Part shown: piece after piece, positions 1 to 5,514 of the stretch
Numbering within the stretch: the first letter of the stretch is position 1
How the letters are laid out: each line of letters opens with the position of its first letter
NCBI GenBank assembly: GCA_039715055.1
Contig: JBDLID010000138.1
Coordinates: forward strand, 1-7,572
Origin: JBDLID01 sp039715055
GTDB lineage: Bacteria > Desulfobacterota > Desulfobulbia > Desulfobulbales > Desulfocapsaceae
Direction: 5' to 3'
DNA: 7,572 nt
The notes under the pieces: generated by a model
Databases searched by the model: none
Seen by the model: the letters and a program-made list of their open reading frames with translations, nothing else
What the model was told of the DNA's origin: nothing
Translations under genes and position numbers: made by a program

Positions 1-101
1 AACATTTTTCCCAAACTCATAAAAAGTTCAGCAGTGCTCCGGATTCATACAAGCTGCCCGACAAACAATAGCTCAATCCCATGCGAGGAGGTCTGATCGT
101 A
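1..101. repeat. Direct repeat copy A (period 167 bp)
   Basis: This segment matches 168-268 at a constant offset of 167. Over the 101 aligned positions I count 8 differences; within 13-101 there are only 5. The match may extend left of the window, so the true left edge is unknown. Both copies share a conserved purine-rich GAGGAGGT block (85-92 in this copy) and the left part of a hairpin (see 182-309). After position 101 this copy diverges and lacks the matching right arm. No coding function is visible. It could be a dispersed chromosomal repeat or a decayed miniature mobile element. Confidence 0.85.
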
Positions 102-167
102 CAGGTTCCGAAACTGGTCTGCCGCCAAACTTTCCACCGCTATTTCTCAACCATTAAAAACTGGTTG

Positions 168-268
168 AACATTCATCCAAAACTCATAAAAAGTTCAGCA
201 GTGCTCCGGATTCATACAAGCTGACCGACGAGCAATAGTTCAATCCTATGCGAGGAGGTCTGATCGTA
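168..268. repeat. Direct repeat copy B (period 167 bp)
   Basis: This is the second copy of the repeat at 1-101. The unique part between the copies (102-167) contains a small perfect hairpin: TCAACCA at 147-153 pairs with TGGTTGA at 162-168 across an 8-nt loop, and it abuts the start of this copy. Copy B differs from copy A in being followed immediately by an inverted version of its own first segment, which makes a large hairpin next to nrdJ. Apart from these repeats, 1-301 holds nothing that looks like a gene. Confidence 0.85.
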
Positions 269-309
269 TGAAGCCGGGGTACTGCTGAACTTTTCTGCCC
301 CTTATGAGC
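182..309 (-). terminator. Large inverted repeat, possible bidirectional terminator downstream of nrdJ
   Basis: Arms at 189-217 and 266-294 are 29 nt each and pair with 3 mismatches around a 48-nt loop. An outer 7-bp match (CTCATAA at 183-189 with TTATGAG at 302-308) continues the symmetry after a short insertion on the right side. The outer arm contains the nrdJ stop codon. Read from nrdJ, the second arm ends in ACTGCTGAAC followed by a run of T; read in the other direction the right arm also ends in TTTT. This A-tract/T-tract layout fits a bidirectional intrinsic terminator. The long loop is unusual, and the same structure could instead be the two ends of a small mobile repeat. Confidence 0.4.
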
Positions 310-2476
310 ATTTACTGTAGCCACACTCATGACACGTCTCACATCCCTCTTCAAACCGAAGAGCTCCGGAGCACTCCGGACAGGTTGAGGCAAAACCGTG
401 CTGGGTCCCTGCCATGAACGACTTGAACAATTTACTCAATTGAGCCGGGAGGTCAAGCATGTGTCCACTGGAACGGTCGAGCTGCTTAATGATTTCGCCC
501 GCCGGAATATTGAAGCGCAGGGCAAGGGAAACGAGACGACAGGTGGTGGTCCACATGGTGGACTTATCCTTGAGGTCGACACGGTTATCAAAGGGGAATT
601 TGGCAAAAACCTCCATGGGTTTTTCATACTCGTTGAAACAGACGATGATATAGACCGACTTCTGGTCCTGATCCTTAACCCGGTAACGTTTGGCGGAGAG
701 GGTATCCGGCAGTTTCTGTTTGGTCATGCCGGCGGTCGAAACCATGGCGGTGCCCTCTTCCGTCTCCTCACGATCCTTGGTGTTCAGTACCTGTGAGTCC
801 CGGGATCCGTCGCGGTAAACGGTAAGTCCCTTGCAGCCCAGTTCGTAGCCAAGGAGATAGGAAAGTTTGACCTCCTCCCTGGTGGCACTGTTTGGCAGGT
901 TGATGGTCTTGGAGATAGATGAATCGACACCGTTCTGCTGAAGGATACCCTGCATGGCGATGTGTTCTTCGGGTTTGATGTCCTGGGCGGTACGAAAAAC
1001 CTCCTGCCAATTTTCAGGAATCTCATCATGGCCGATCACGGTGCCGCTGTCAGCCACTTTGCTCATCAACTCTTCAGAGTAGAAACCCTCCTGGCGGGCA
1101 ATTTTTTCAAAGTACTTGTTGACCAGAATCAATCGGTCACCGTCCATGACGTTTTTGATGGTGACAATGGAAAAGTAGGGTTCGCAGCCCGAGGCGCAAT
1201 CCCCAATCATGGAGACTGTGCCGGTGGGCTGGATGGATGTGAGCGCTGCATTACGCCTTGCCGGATAAAGATTGATATCTGCATCATAGGCCGGAAAGGC
1301 TCCCTTTGTCTCGGCCAGTTCGATGGAGGCCTCCTCAGCCACTTCACGGATAAAATTCATTACTTCAGCAGACAGTTCCCTGCCCTCTTCACTGCCATAG
1401 GACAACTCCAGCTGGATCAGCATATCGTGAAGCCCCATAATGCCGAGCCCGATTTTGCGGGTTTTAAGCGTCATCTCCTCAATCTCGGGGATGGGAAACT
1501 GGTTACAGTCGATGACGTTGTCCAGGAAGGTAGTGGCTGTCTCTACCGTTTTACGGAGACGATCATAATCCACAGCCTTATCGACGACAAAATTGGCAAG
1601 ATTGACGGAACCGAGATTACAACTCTCATAGGGCAGCAGCCACTGCTCACCACATGGGTTGGTGGCCTCGAAATCACCCAGTTGAGGAGTCATATTGGCA
1701 TCATTTGCCGCATCGATAAACAATACTCCGGGCTCTCCGTTATGCCAGGCAAGGTCAACAATTTTTTCAAAAATGGTACCGGCATCCAGACAGTCGACAA
1801 CCTCATCGGTAGAAGGCTCGATAAGATCATACTCGGTGCCGGTTTCAACAGCCTCCATGAAATCCCTGGTAATGGCCACACTGAAATTGAAATTATTGAA
1901 CCGTTCCTGATCCTCCTTGGCTGAAATAAAATCTATGATATCGGGATGATCAATACGCAACACGCCCATATTGGCCCCCCTTCGCTTACCACCCTGCTTG
2001 ATGGTTTCGGTGGCGGCATCGAAGACCGCAGCAAAAGAAAGCGGTCCGGAGGCCACACCCTGAGTGGAACGAACGGCTGCATTTTTTGAACGGAGCCTGG
2101 AAAAAGAGTAGCCGGTTCCTCCTCCTGTTTTATGAACCAGAGCGCCATTACGGATGGCAGAAAAGATACCGTCCATGGAGTCATTCACCGGCAGGACGAA
2201 ACAGGCAGACAGCTGGCCAAGATCAGTGCCGGCATTCATCAGGCAGGGGGAGTTTGGCAGAAAATCAAGGTGGTAGATCAAATCAAAGAACTCATCGGCC
2301 CGACCGGATTTTTCATCGTCGCCACTGTCAACTCTTGCCACGGCTTCGGCGACACGGCGGCACAGAGTCTCCCAGGTTTCCATGGGCTGCCCGTCGAGAC
2401 CCTTCAGATAGTAGCGGCGGGCAAGAACGGTTTCGGCGGTGCTGGTCAATTCCTGTTTGGTATGATCAGGGGTCAT
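302..2476 (-). CDS. nrdJ: Adenosylcobalamin-dependent (class II) ribonucleotide reductase
   Basis: This enzyme reduces ribonucleotides to deoxyribonucleotides using a cobalamin-derived thiyl radical, so it works with or without oxygen. The 724-residue protein is a normal length for the short NrdJ form without an ATP cone. Visible marks, numbered from the ATG, are the redox Cys92 in SACFVLP, the catalytic N273-x-C275-x-E277 in NPCGEQ, the partner Cys286 in ESCNLGSVNLAN, and the PTGTVSMIGD loop near 417-426. A TSCPD-like region follows at about 600-690. The Cys-rich tail has C699, C702, C712, C715, C718 and C723 and fits a zinc-ribbon-like module plus the terminal thiol pair that re-reduces the active site. 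The start is set at the ATG at 2476: a GAAGAGG Shine-Dalgarno lies at 2490-2484 with a 7-nt spacer. An upstream TTG at 2482 would sit only one base from that site. The gene is single and divergent from the formate dehydrogenase operon; no partner RNR subunit is needed. Confidence 0.96.
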   Translation of the reverse strand: MTPDHTKQELTSTAETVLARRYYLKGLDGQPMETWETLCRRVAEAVARVDSGDDEKSGRADEFFDLIYHLDFLPNSPCLMNAGTDLGQLSACFVLPVNDSMDGIFSAIRNGALVHKTGGGTGYSFSRLRSKNAAVRSTQGVASGPLSFAAVFDAATETIKQGGKRRGANMGVLRIDHPDIIDFISAKEDQERFNNFNFSVAITRDFMEAVETGTEYDLIEPSTDEVVDCLDAGTIFEKIVDLAWHNGEPGVLFIDAANDANMTPQLGDFEATNPCGEQWLLPYESCNLGSVNLANFVVDKAVDYDRLRKTVETATTFLDNVIDCNQFPIPEIEEMTLKTRKIGLGIMGLHDMLIQLELSYGSEEGRELSAEVMNFIREVAEEASIELAETKGAFPAYDADINLYPARRNAALTSIQPTGTVSMIGDCASGCEPYFSIVTIKNVMDGDRLILVNKYFEKIARQEGFYSEELMSKVADSGTVIGHDEIPENWQEVFRTAQDIKPEEHIAMQGILQQNGVDSSISKTINLPNSATREEVKLSYLLGYELGCKGLTVYRDGSRDSQVLNTKDREETEEGTAMVSTAGMTKQKLPDTLSAKRYRVKDQDQKSVYIIVCFNEYEKPMEVFAKFPFDNRVDLKDKSTMWTTTCRLVSLALRFNIPAGEIIKQLDRSSGHMLDLPAQLSKLFKSFMAGTQHGFASTCPECSGALRFEEGCETCHECGYSKCS

Positions 2477-2555
2477 GGACAAACCTCTTCAGCGATGAGT
2501 TTCAAGTTGTAAAAGGGCAGTGATAAAAATAACGCTGCGGGAGTAAAAAAACGGG

Positions 2556-2645
2556 ATTATAGAGCCGACTGTGCACCAGGAAAGCGGTGTTTCTCAACCG
2601 AATCGAGTTTCACTGCTTATACACCACAGCTATGGTACAGCACAA
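2556..2645 (-). promoter_or_regulatory. Candidate promoters of nrdJ
   Basis: Two sigma70-like candidates read toward nrdJ. The first pairs TTGTGC (2645-2640) with TATAAG (2621-2616) over an 18-nt spacer; it overlaps one candidate NrdR box, which suits repression. The second is a perfect TATAAT (2561-2556) with only a weak -35. Both are pattern matches by eye. The sequence cannot decide between them. Confidence 0.35.
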
Positions 2646-2668
2646 GTATTATCTACAACATATTGTGG
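2621..2668 (-). promoter_or_regulatory. Candidate tandem NrdR boxes
   Basis: NrdR is the ATP/dATP-sensing repressor of ribonucleotide reductase genes. It binds two 16-bp boxes (consensus acaCwAtATaTwGtgt) that normally lie about three helical turns apart. Here CTACAACATATTGTGG (2653-2668) matches about 12 of 16 positions and ACACCACAGCTATGGT (2621-2636) about 10 of 16. Both are internally near-palindromic, and their starts are 32 bp apart, matching the usual arrangement. Location upstream of nrdJ and overlap with a candidate promoter support the call. The second box is weak on its own. Confidence 0.5.
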
Positions 2669-2723
2669 AAAATCGTTGTTTTTACTTTAGGGATTTCTTT
2701 AACAGAAAGGAAAATATTTGTAA

Positions 2724-2873
2724 CAAAGCGGAGTTCGGCGGACCGGCCTGGATGAATTTTTTTCCATCACCGTCCATTGGGATGAAAAAGGTCTGGTGGT
2801 TTTCTCCTGTCAGGGTCCCTCTGCCCAGTACAATCCGCTCCGACAGGCAGGGTGCGACACCTTAAAACCATGA
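2724..2873 (+). pseudogene. Start-less 49-codon open stretch, possible gene remnant
   Basis: Between a TAA at 2721 and a TGA at 2871 this frame reads as 49 residues without any ATG, GTG or TTG in the first half. Its composition is protein-like: segments such as DEFFSITVHWDEKGLVVF and QYNPLRQAGCDTL have a globular pattern, and third codon positions lean toward G/C as in neighbouring genes. A poorer overlapping frame (2587-2865) has an ATG but an implausible composition. I do not recognise a family. It may be the tail of a decayed gene, or simply chance. Confidence 0.2.
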
Positions 2874-2885
2874 ACCCAGGCAGGA

Positions 2886-2952
2886 GCTGCGGCGGCAGCC
2901 ATCCGCCCTTTTCGGCTTTTTTAACCAGCAGAAAAGCAACCCCTCACAGGGG
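2886..2952. terminator. Terminator-like hairpins between the divergent genes
   Basis: Two short hairpins lie here. GCTGC/GCAGC (2886-2890 with 2895-2899, loop GGCG) is followed some 15 nt later by CTTTTTTAA on the plus strand, a spacing too long for a classic terminator. CCCCT/AGGGG (2940-2944 with 2948-2952, loop CAC) is followed on the minus strand by a T-rich stretch. They would separate the remnant at 2724-2873 from the operon promoter. Activity is uncertain. Confidence 0.25.
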
Positions 2953-2962
2953 CTGAATATAC

Positions 2963-2990
2963 TTGTCTTATTTTTTGGTGGTGATATAAC
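2963..2990 (+). promoter_or_regulatory. Candidate sigma70-type promoter of the nuoEF-fdh operon
   Basis: TTGTCT (2963-2968) and TATAAC (2985-2990) are separated by 16 nt and match the consensus hexamers at 4/6 and 5/6 positions. Transcription would start near 2997, leaving a leader of roughly 225 nt before the first gene. TGATAT (2982-2987) and ATATCA (3012-3017) form an interrupted inverted repeat across the predicted start site and could be an operator. No other good promoter was seen closer to the gene. Confidence 0.4.
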
Positions 2991-2996
2991 GTAATT

Positions 2997-3223
2997 ATCA
3001 TGTCAGCTATGGATATCATTATGCTTAATTTGAACCAGCCCCTCTTCGCCGCCGTGGATATTCATGGAACTCCCTGAGCCCCCTCTCCCCGCCCCTGAAC
3101 CAATCCCCGGCCACCCGTTGCAGATTCCCGCCAGCTTTTTCCCACAGGGCCGGCTCATGAAACCAGACCAGCCGCCCGGATATCGGCAAATCCGGACGAA
3201 CGCCCCCCTGCCAGGAGAACTGT
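2997..3223 (+). promoter_or_regulatory. Long untranslated leader of the formate dehydrogenase operon
   Basis: The leader contains a C-rich, G-poor tract: 3071-3120 has 28 C and 8 G in 50 nt, the composition of Rho-loading (rut) sites. Downstream lie two adjacent hairpins. CGGCT/AGCCG pairs 3151-3155 with 3170-3174, and CCGGAT/ATCCGG pairs 3176-3181 with 3190-3195, just before the AGGAG ribosome-binding site (3213-3217). A short frame (3000-3077, 25 codons) has no ribosome-binding site and is probably not translated. Control of the operon through the leader is possible but only inferred. Confidence 0.3.
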
Positions 3224-3703
3224 ATGGATGCAGAAACCGTTGAAAAACTCGAGAAGATATACCAGCGTTATCTGGCCTCCGAAGGGAATTGTATTTCCGT
3301 GCTGCAGGATATCCAGGCGGAATTCGGTTACCTGCCCCGCGAGACGGTTCGCTGGTTTTCCAAAAGAAGCGGCATCCCGGAAAGCCGCTTCTTTGGAATA
3401 GCCACCTTCTATACCCAGTTTCACCTTAAACCCAGGGGCAAAAACATCATCACCGCCTGCTGCGGGACAGTCTGCCATGTCAAGGGCGGCCACAGGGTCA
3501 TCGCCAGAATTCATGATGAACTAAAACTCAAGGAAGGCCAGGAAACGACCCGGGATAAACTCTTCACCCTTGAAAAGGTAAACTGTATTGGGGCCTGCTC
3601 CATTGCACCGGTAGTTGTCATCAATAAAAAAGTAGGCGGCATGATGACGCCGGGAAAAATCGCCCGCGAACTGAAACAATACCGAGGAAAAGACAGTGAG
3701 TAA
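3224..3703 (+). CDS. nuoE: NuoE/HydC-like [2Fe-2S] subunit of NAD(P)-linked formate dehydrogenase
   Basis: This 159-residue protein has the normal length of the 24-kDa (NuoE, HndA, HydC, HylC) thioredoxin-fold ferredoxin family. An N-terminal helical part (about 1-60), including the family pattern LQDIQAEFGYLP, precedes the cluster domain. The [2Fe-2S] ligands are C79 and C84 in ACCGTVCHVKGG and C121 and C125 in NCIGACSIAP; C80 is an extra adjacent cysteine. It would sit in the cytoplasm against the flavoprotein subunit and carry electrons at the edge of the complex. An AGGAG site at 3213-3217 with a 6-nt spacer supports the start. Its stop overlaps the next gene by 8 nt, so the two are translationally coupled. 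The symbol is a family label: no membrane subunits of complex I are nearby, and the downstream catalytic gene indicates a soluble formate dehydrogenase. Confidence 0.93.
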   Translation: MDAETVEKLEKIYQRYLASEGNCISVLQDIQAEFGYLPRETVRWFSKRSGIPESRFFGIATFYTQFHLKPRGKNIITACCGTVCHVKGGHRVIARIHDELKLKEGQETTRDKLFTLEKVNCIGACSIAPVVVINKKVGGMMTPGKIARELKQYRGKDSE

Positions 3704-5471
3704 GGAGATCACAGTAAACGTCTGCTTGGGAACCGGTGGTATCGCCGGGGGTGGTATCGAGGTCTTGTCCGGTTTTCGCAGGGAACTTGAAAACAACGGA
3801 TTAAACGGCGAGGTTGGTAAACGGTGCGAAGCGACCCAGGTTGGCTGCCGTGGGTTCTGCGCCCGCGACGTACTGGTGGACATCACCGTTGACGGTGAGA
3901 CCAGTACCTATCAATACATCAAGCCGGAAATGGTCCCACGGCTGGTCGAAGAACACATCATCGGCGGGACACCGGTAACCAAATGGCTGGTTCAGGACGA
4001 TTACGCTCAGTTTCATGATCGCCAGAAAAAAATCGTCCTGGCCGATTGCGGCAAAATTGATCCTGAACAGATCCAGGCCTACTTCGAGGTTGGAGGATAT
4101 GCCAGTCTTACCAAGACGCTGGCTATGGAGTCTGCAGACGTTATTCAGCTTGTCAAAGAATCTGGCCTGCGGGGCAGAGGTGGAGCAGGTTTCTCCACAG
4201 GTATGAAATGGGAACTCTGTGCTGCCAACAGGGAAAACCCCAAGTATATCATCTGCAATGCGGATGAAGGCGATCCCGGTGCTTTTATGGACCGTTCGGT
4301 CATTGAGGGCAACCCCCATTCGGTCATCGAAGGTATGTGCATCGGTGCCTATGCCATCGGTTCCCAAAATGGTTACGTCTATATCCGTGCCGAATACCCC
4401 CTGGCTGTGGAACGGCTGCAAAAGGCCCTGGAGCAGGCCCGAGAACACGGTTATCTTGGTGAAAATATCTGCGACTCCGGGTTTGATTTTGACATAAAAA
4501 TCAAGCTGGGTGCCGGCGCCTTTGTCTGTGGCGAAGAGACCGCGCTGATCGCCTCCATTGAAGGGGAGAGAGGTATGCCACGGGCCAAGCCTCCCTACCC
4601 GGCCAACAAGGGGCTCTGGGGTAAACCGACCATCATCAACAACGTGGAAACCTGGGCAAACCTGCCGCCTATCCTGAAAAACGGGGCCCAGTGGTACGCG
4701 AGTATCGGCTCAGAGAAGTCCAAGGGAACCAAGGTATTCGCGCTGACCGGTAAAATTCGTAACACCGGGCTGATCGAAGTACCGATGGGCATCAAACTAC
4801 GGGATATCATCTTTGACATCGGCGGCGGCATAGAGGGAGGGCGTCTGCTCAAGGCGGTTCAGACCGGCGGGCCTTCCGGAGGCTGTATTCCTCAGGCCCA
4901 CATCGACATGAAGGTGGATTACGACAACCTGCTGGAGATCGGCTCGATGATGGGTTCCGGCGGCATGGTGGTTCTCGACGAAACGGACTGCATGGTAAAT
5001 ATCTCTAAATTTTTCCTGGAGTTTACCCAGTCCGAATCATGCGGCAAGTGCGTACCCTGCCGGATCGGCACCAAGCGGATGCTGGAGATCCTGACCCGAA
5101 TCACCGAGGGAAAAGGGAGAAAGGGTGATATCGAACTGCTGATCGATCTCGGCAATGATGTCAAGGAGACCAGCCTCTGTGGGCTCGGCATGTCGGCACC
5201 CAACCCGGTGCTTTCCACAATTCGCTATTTCCGCCATGAATACGAGGCCCACATCAACCACAAGCACTGCCCGGCCAAGGTGTGCAAGAAGCTGCTCACC
5301 TTCTTTATCCGGGAAGACCTTTGCACCGGCTGCGGTGCCTGTGCCAAGGCCTGCCCCACCGGGGCGGCAGCGGGTAAGAAAAAAAAGCCCCACAGAATCG
5401 ATACATCGGCCTGTGTCCAATGCGGATCCTGCTACGATGTCTGCAAATTCAAGGCAGTGCTGAAAGAGTAG
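3696..5471 (+). CDS. nuoF: NuoF/HydB-like FMN and NAD(P)H-binding subunit with C-terminal 2x[4Fe-4S] domain
   Basis: This is the diaphorase subunit that exchanges electrons with NAD(P)(H). At 591 residues it is longer than complex I NuoF and has the HydB/HndC layout. An N-terminal thioredoxin-like [2Fe-2S] domain (about 1-85) has C10, C51 and C55, but Gly15 where relatives usually have the second cysteine. The FMN/NADH domain carries GLRGRGGAGFSTGMKW (157-172), NADEGDPGAFMDR (188-200) and GAGAFVCGEET (272-282). An SLBB-like region spans about 345-400. A [4Fe-4S] site uses C449, C452, C455 and C495. HCPAKVC (524-530) may, with another residue, form the zinc site described for HydB. Two ferredoxin clusters follow: C543/C546/C549/C553 and C573/C576/C579/C583. 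The GTG start at 3696 lies inside the upstream gene and has GAGGA at 3684-3688. The C-terminal ferredoxin domain makes coupling to ferredoxin plausible; bifurcation itself is inference. Confidence 0.94.
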   Translation: MSKEITVNVCLGTGGIAGGGIEVLSGFRRELENNGLNGEVGKRCEATQVGCRGFCARDVLVDITVDGETSTYQYIKPEMVPRLVEEHIIGGTPVTKWLVQDDYAQFHDRQKKIVLADCGKIDPEQIQAYFEVGGYASLTKTLAMESADVIQLVKESGLRGRGGAGFSTGMKWELCAANRENPKYIICNADEGDPGAFMDRSVIEGNPHSVIEGMCIGAYAIGSQNGYVYIRAEYPLAVERLQKALEQAREHGYLGENICDSGFDFDIKIKLGAGAFVCGEETALIASIEGERGMPRAKPPYPANKGLWGKPTIINNVETWANLPPILKNGAQWYASIGSEKSKGTKVFALTGKIRNTGLIEVPMGIKLRDIIFDIGGGIEGGRLLKAVQTGGPSGGCIPQAHIDMKVDYDNLLEIGSMMGSGGMVVLDETDCMVNISKFFLEFTQSESCGKCVPCRIGTKRMLEILTRITEGKGRKGDIELLIDLGNDVKETSLCGLGMSAPNPVLSTIRYFRHEYEAHINHKHCPAKVCKKLLTFFIREDLCTGCGACAKACPTGAAAGKKKKPHRIDTSACVQCGSCYDVCKFKAVLKE

Positions 5472-5490
5472 GGACTGTTCCGCACAGCCA

Positions 5491-5514
5491 ATGACCGTGA
5501 TGAAAACGTTATGA
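5491..5514 (+). other. Seven-codon mini-ORF overlapping the fdhF start
   Basis: ATG at 5491 opens a 7-codon frame (MTVMKTL) whose TGA overlaps the fdhF ATG in an ATGA junction (5511-5514). The fdhF start has no clear Shine-Dalgarno in the preceding 15 nt. Termination of this mini-frame, or of the nuoF-like gene 39 nt upstream, could feed ribosomes to fdhF. The mini-ORF also lacks a strong ribosome-binding site, so translation is uncertain. Confidence 0.2.

Noticed and set aside
161..217. Integron attC-like site, because GTTGAAC at the repeat edge fits GTTRRRY
   Set aside because: No matching RYYYAAC partner at the right place and no typical attC folding; one heptamer can occur by chance.
1..268. 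CRISPR array
   Set aside because: Only two copies of a ~100-bp repeat at 167-bp spacing; repeat and spacer sizes do not fit CRISPR.
253..288. Tiny ORF (ATG at 268, MKPGYC) behind a strong GAGGAGG
   Set aside because: Six codons only, and the ATG is absent from repeat copy A, although the purine block is conserved.
962..1924. 320-codon open frame on the plus strand opposite nrdJ
   Set aside because: It lies entirely antisense to the well-supported NrdJ active-site region and shows no family motifs.
2483..2720. Cobalamin riboswitch upstream of nrdJ
   Set aside because: I looked for a B12-box-like sequence and the expected conserved core on the minus strand and found none.
2587..2865. 92-codon plus-strand frame in the intergenic region
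   Set aside because: Its first half covers the candidate NrdR boxes and nrdJ promoter, there is no ribosome-binding site, and the composition is not protein-like.
3110..3128. Sigma54-like element CGGCCACCCGTTGCA before the operon
   Set aside because: The GG and GC elements are separated by 9 nt rather than the required 10, and the -24 part matches poorly.
3157..3243. 28-codon frame overlapping the nuoE-like start
   Set aside because: No good ribosome-binding site, and it runs out of frame into a well-supported gene start.
3801..4448. 215-codon minus-strand frame opposite the flavoprotein gene
   Set aside because: It is antisense to the conserved FMN/NADH domain and has no family features.
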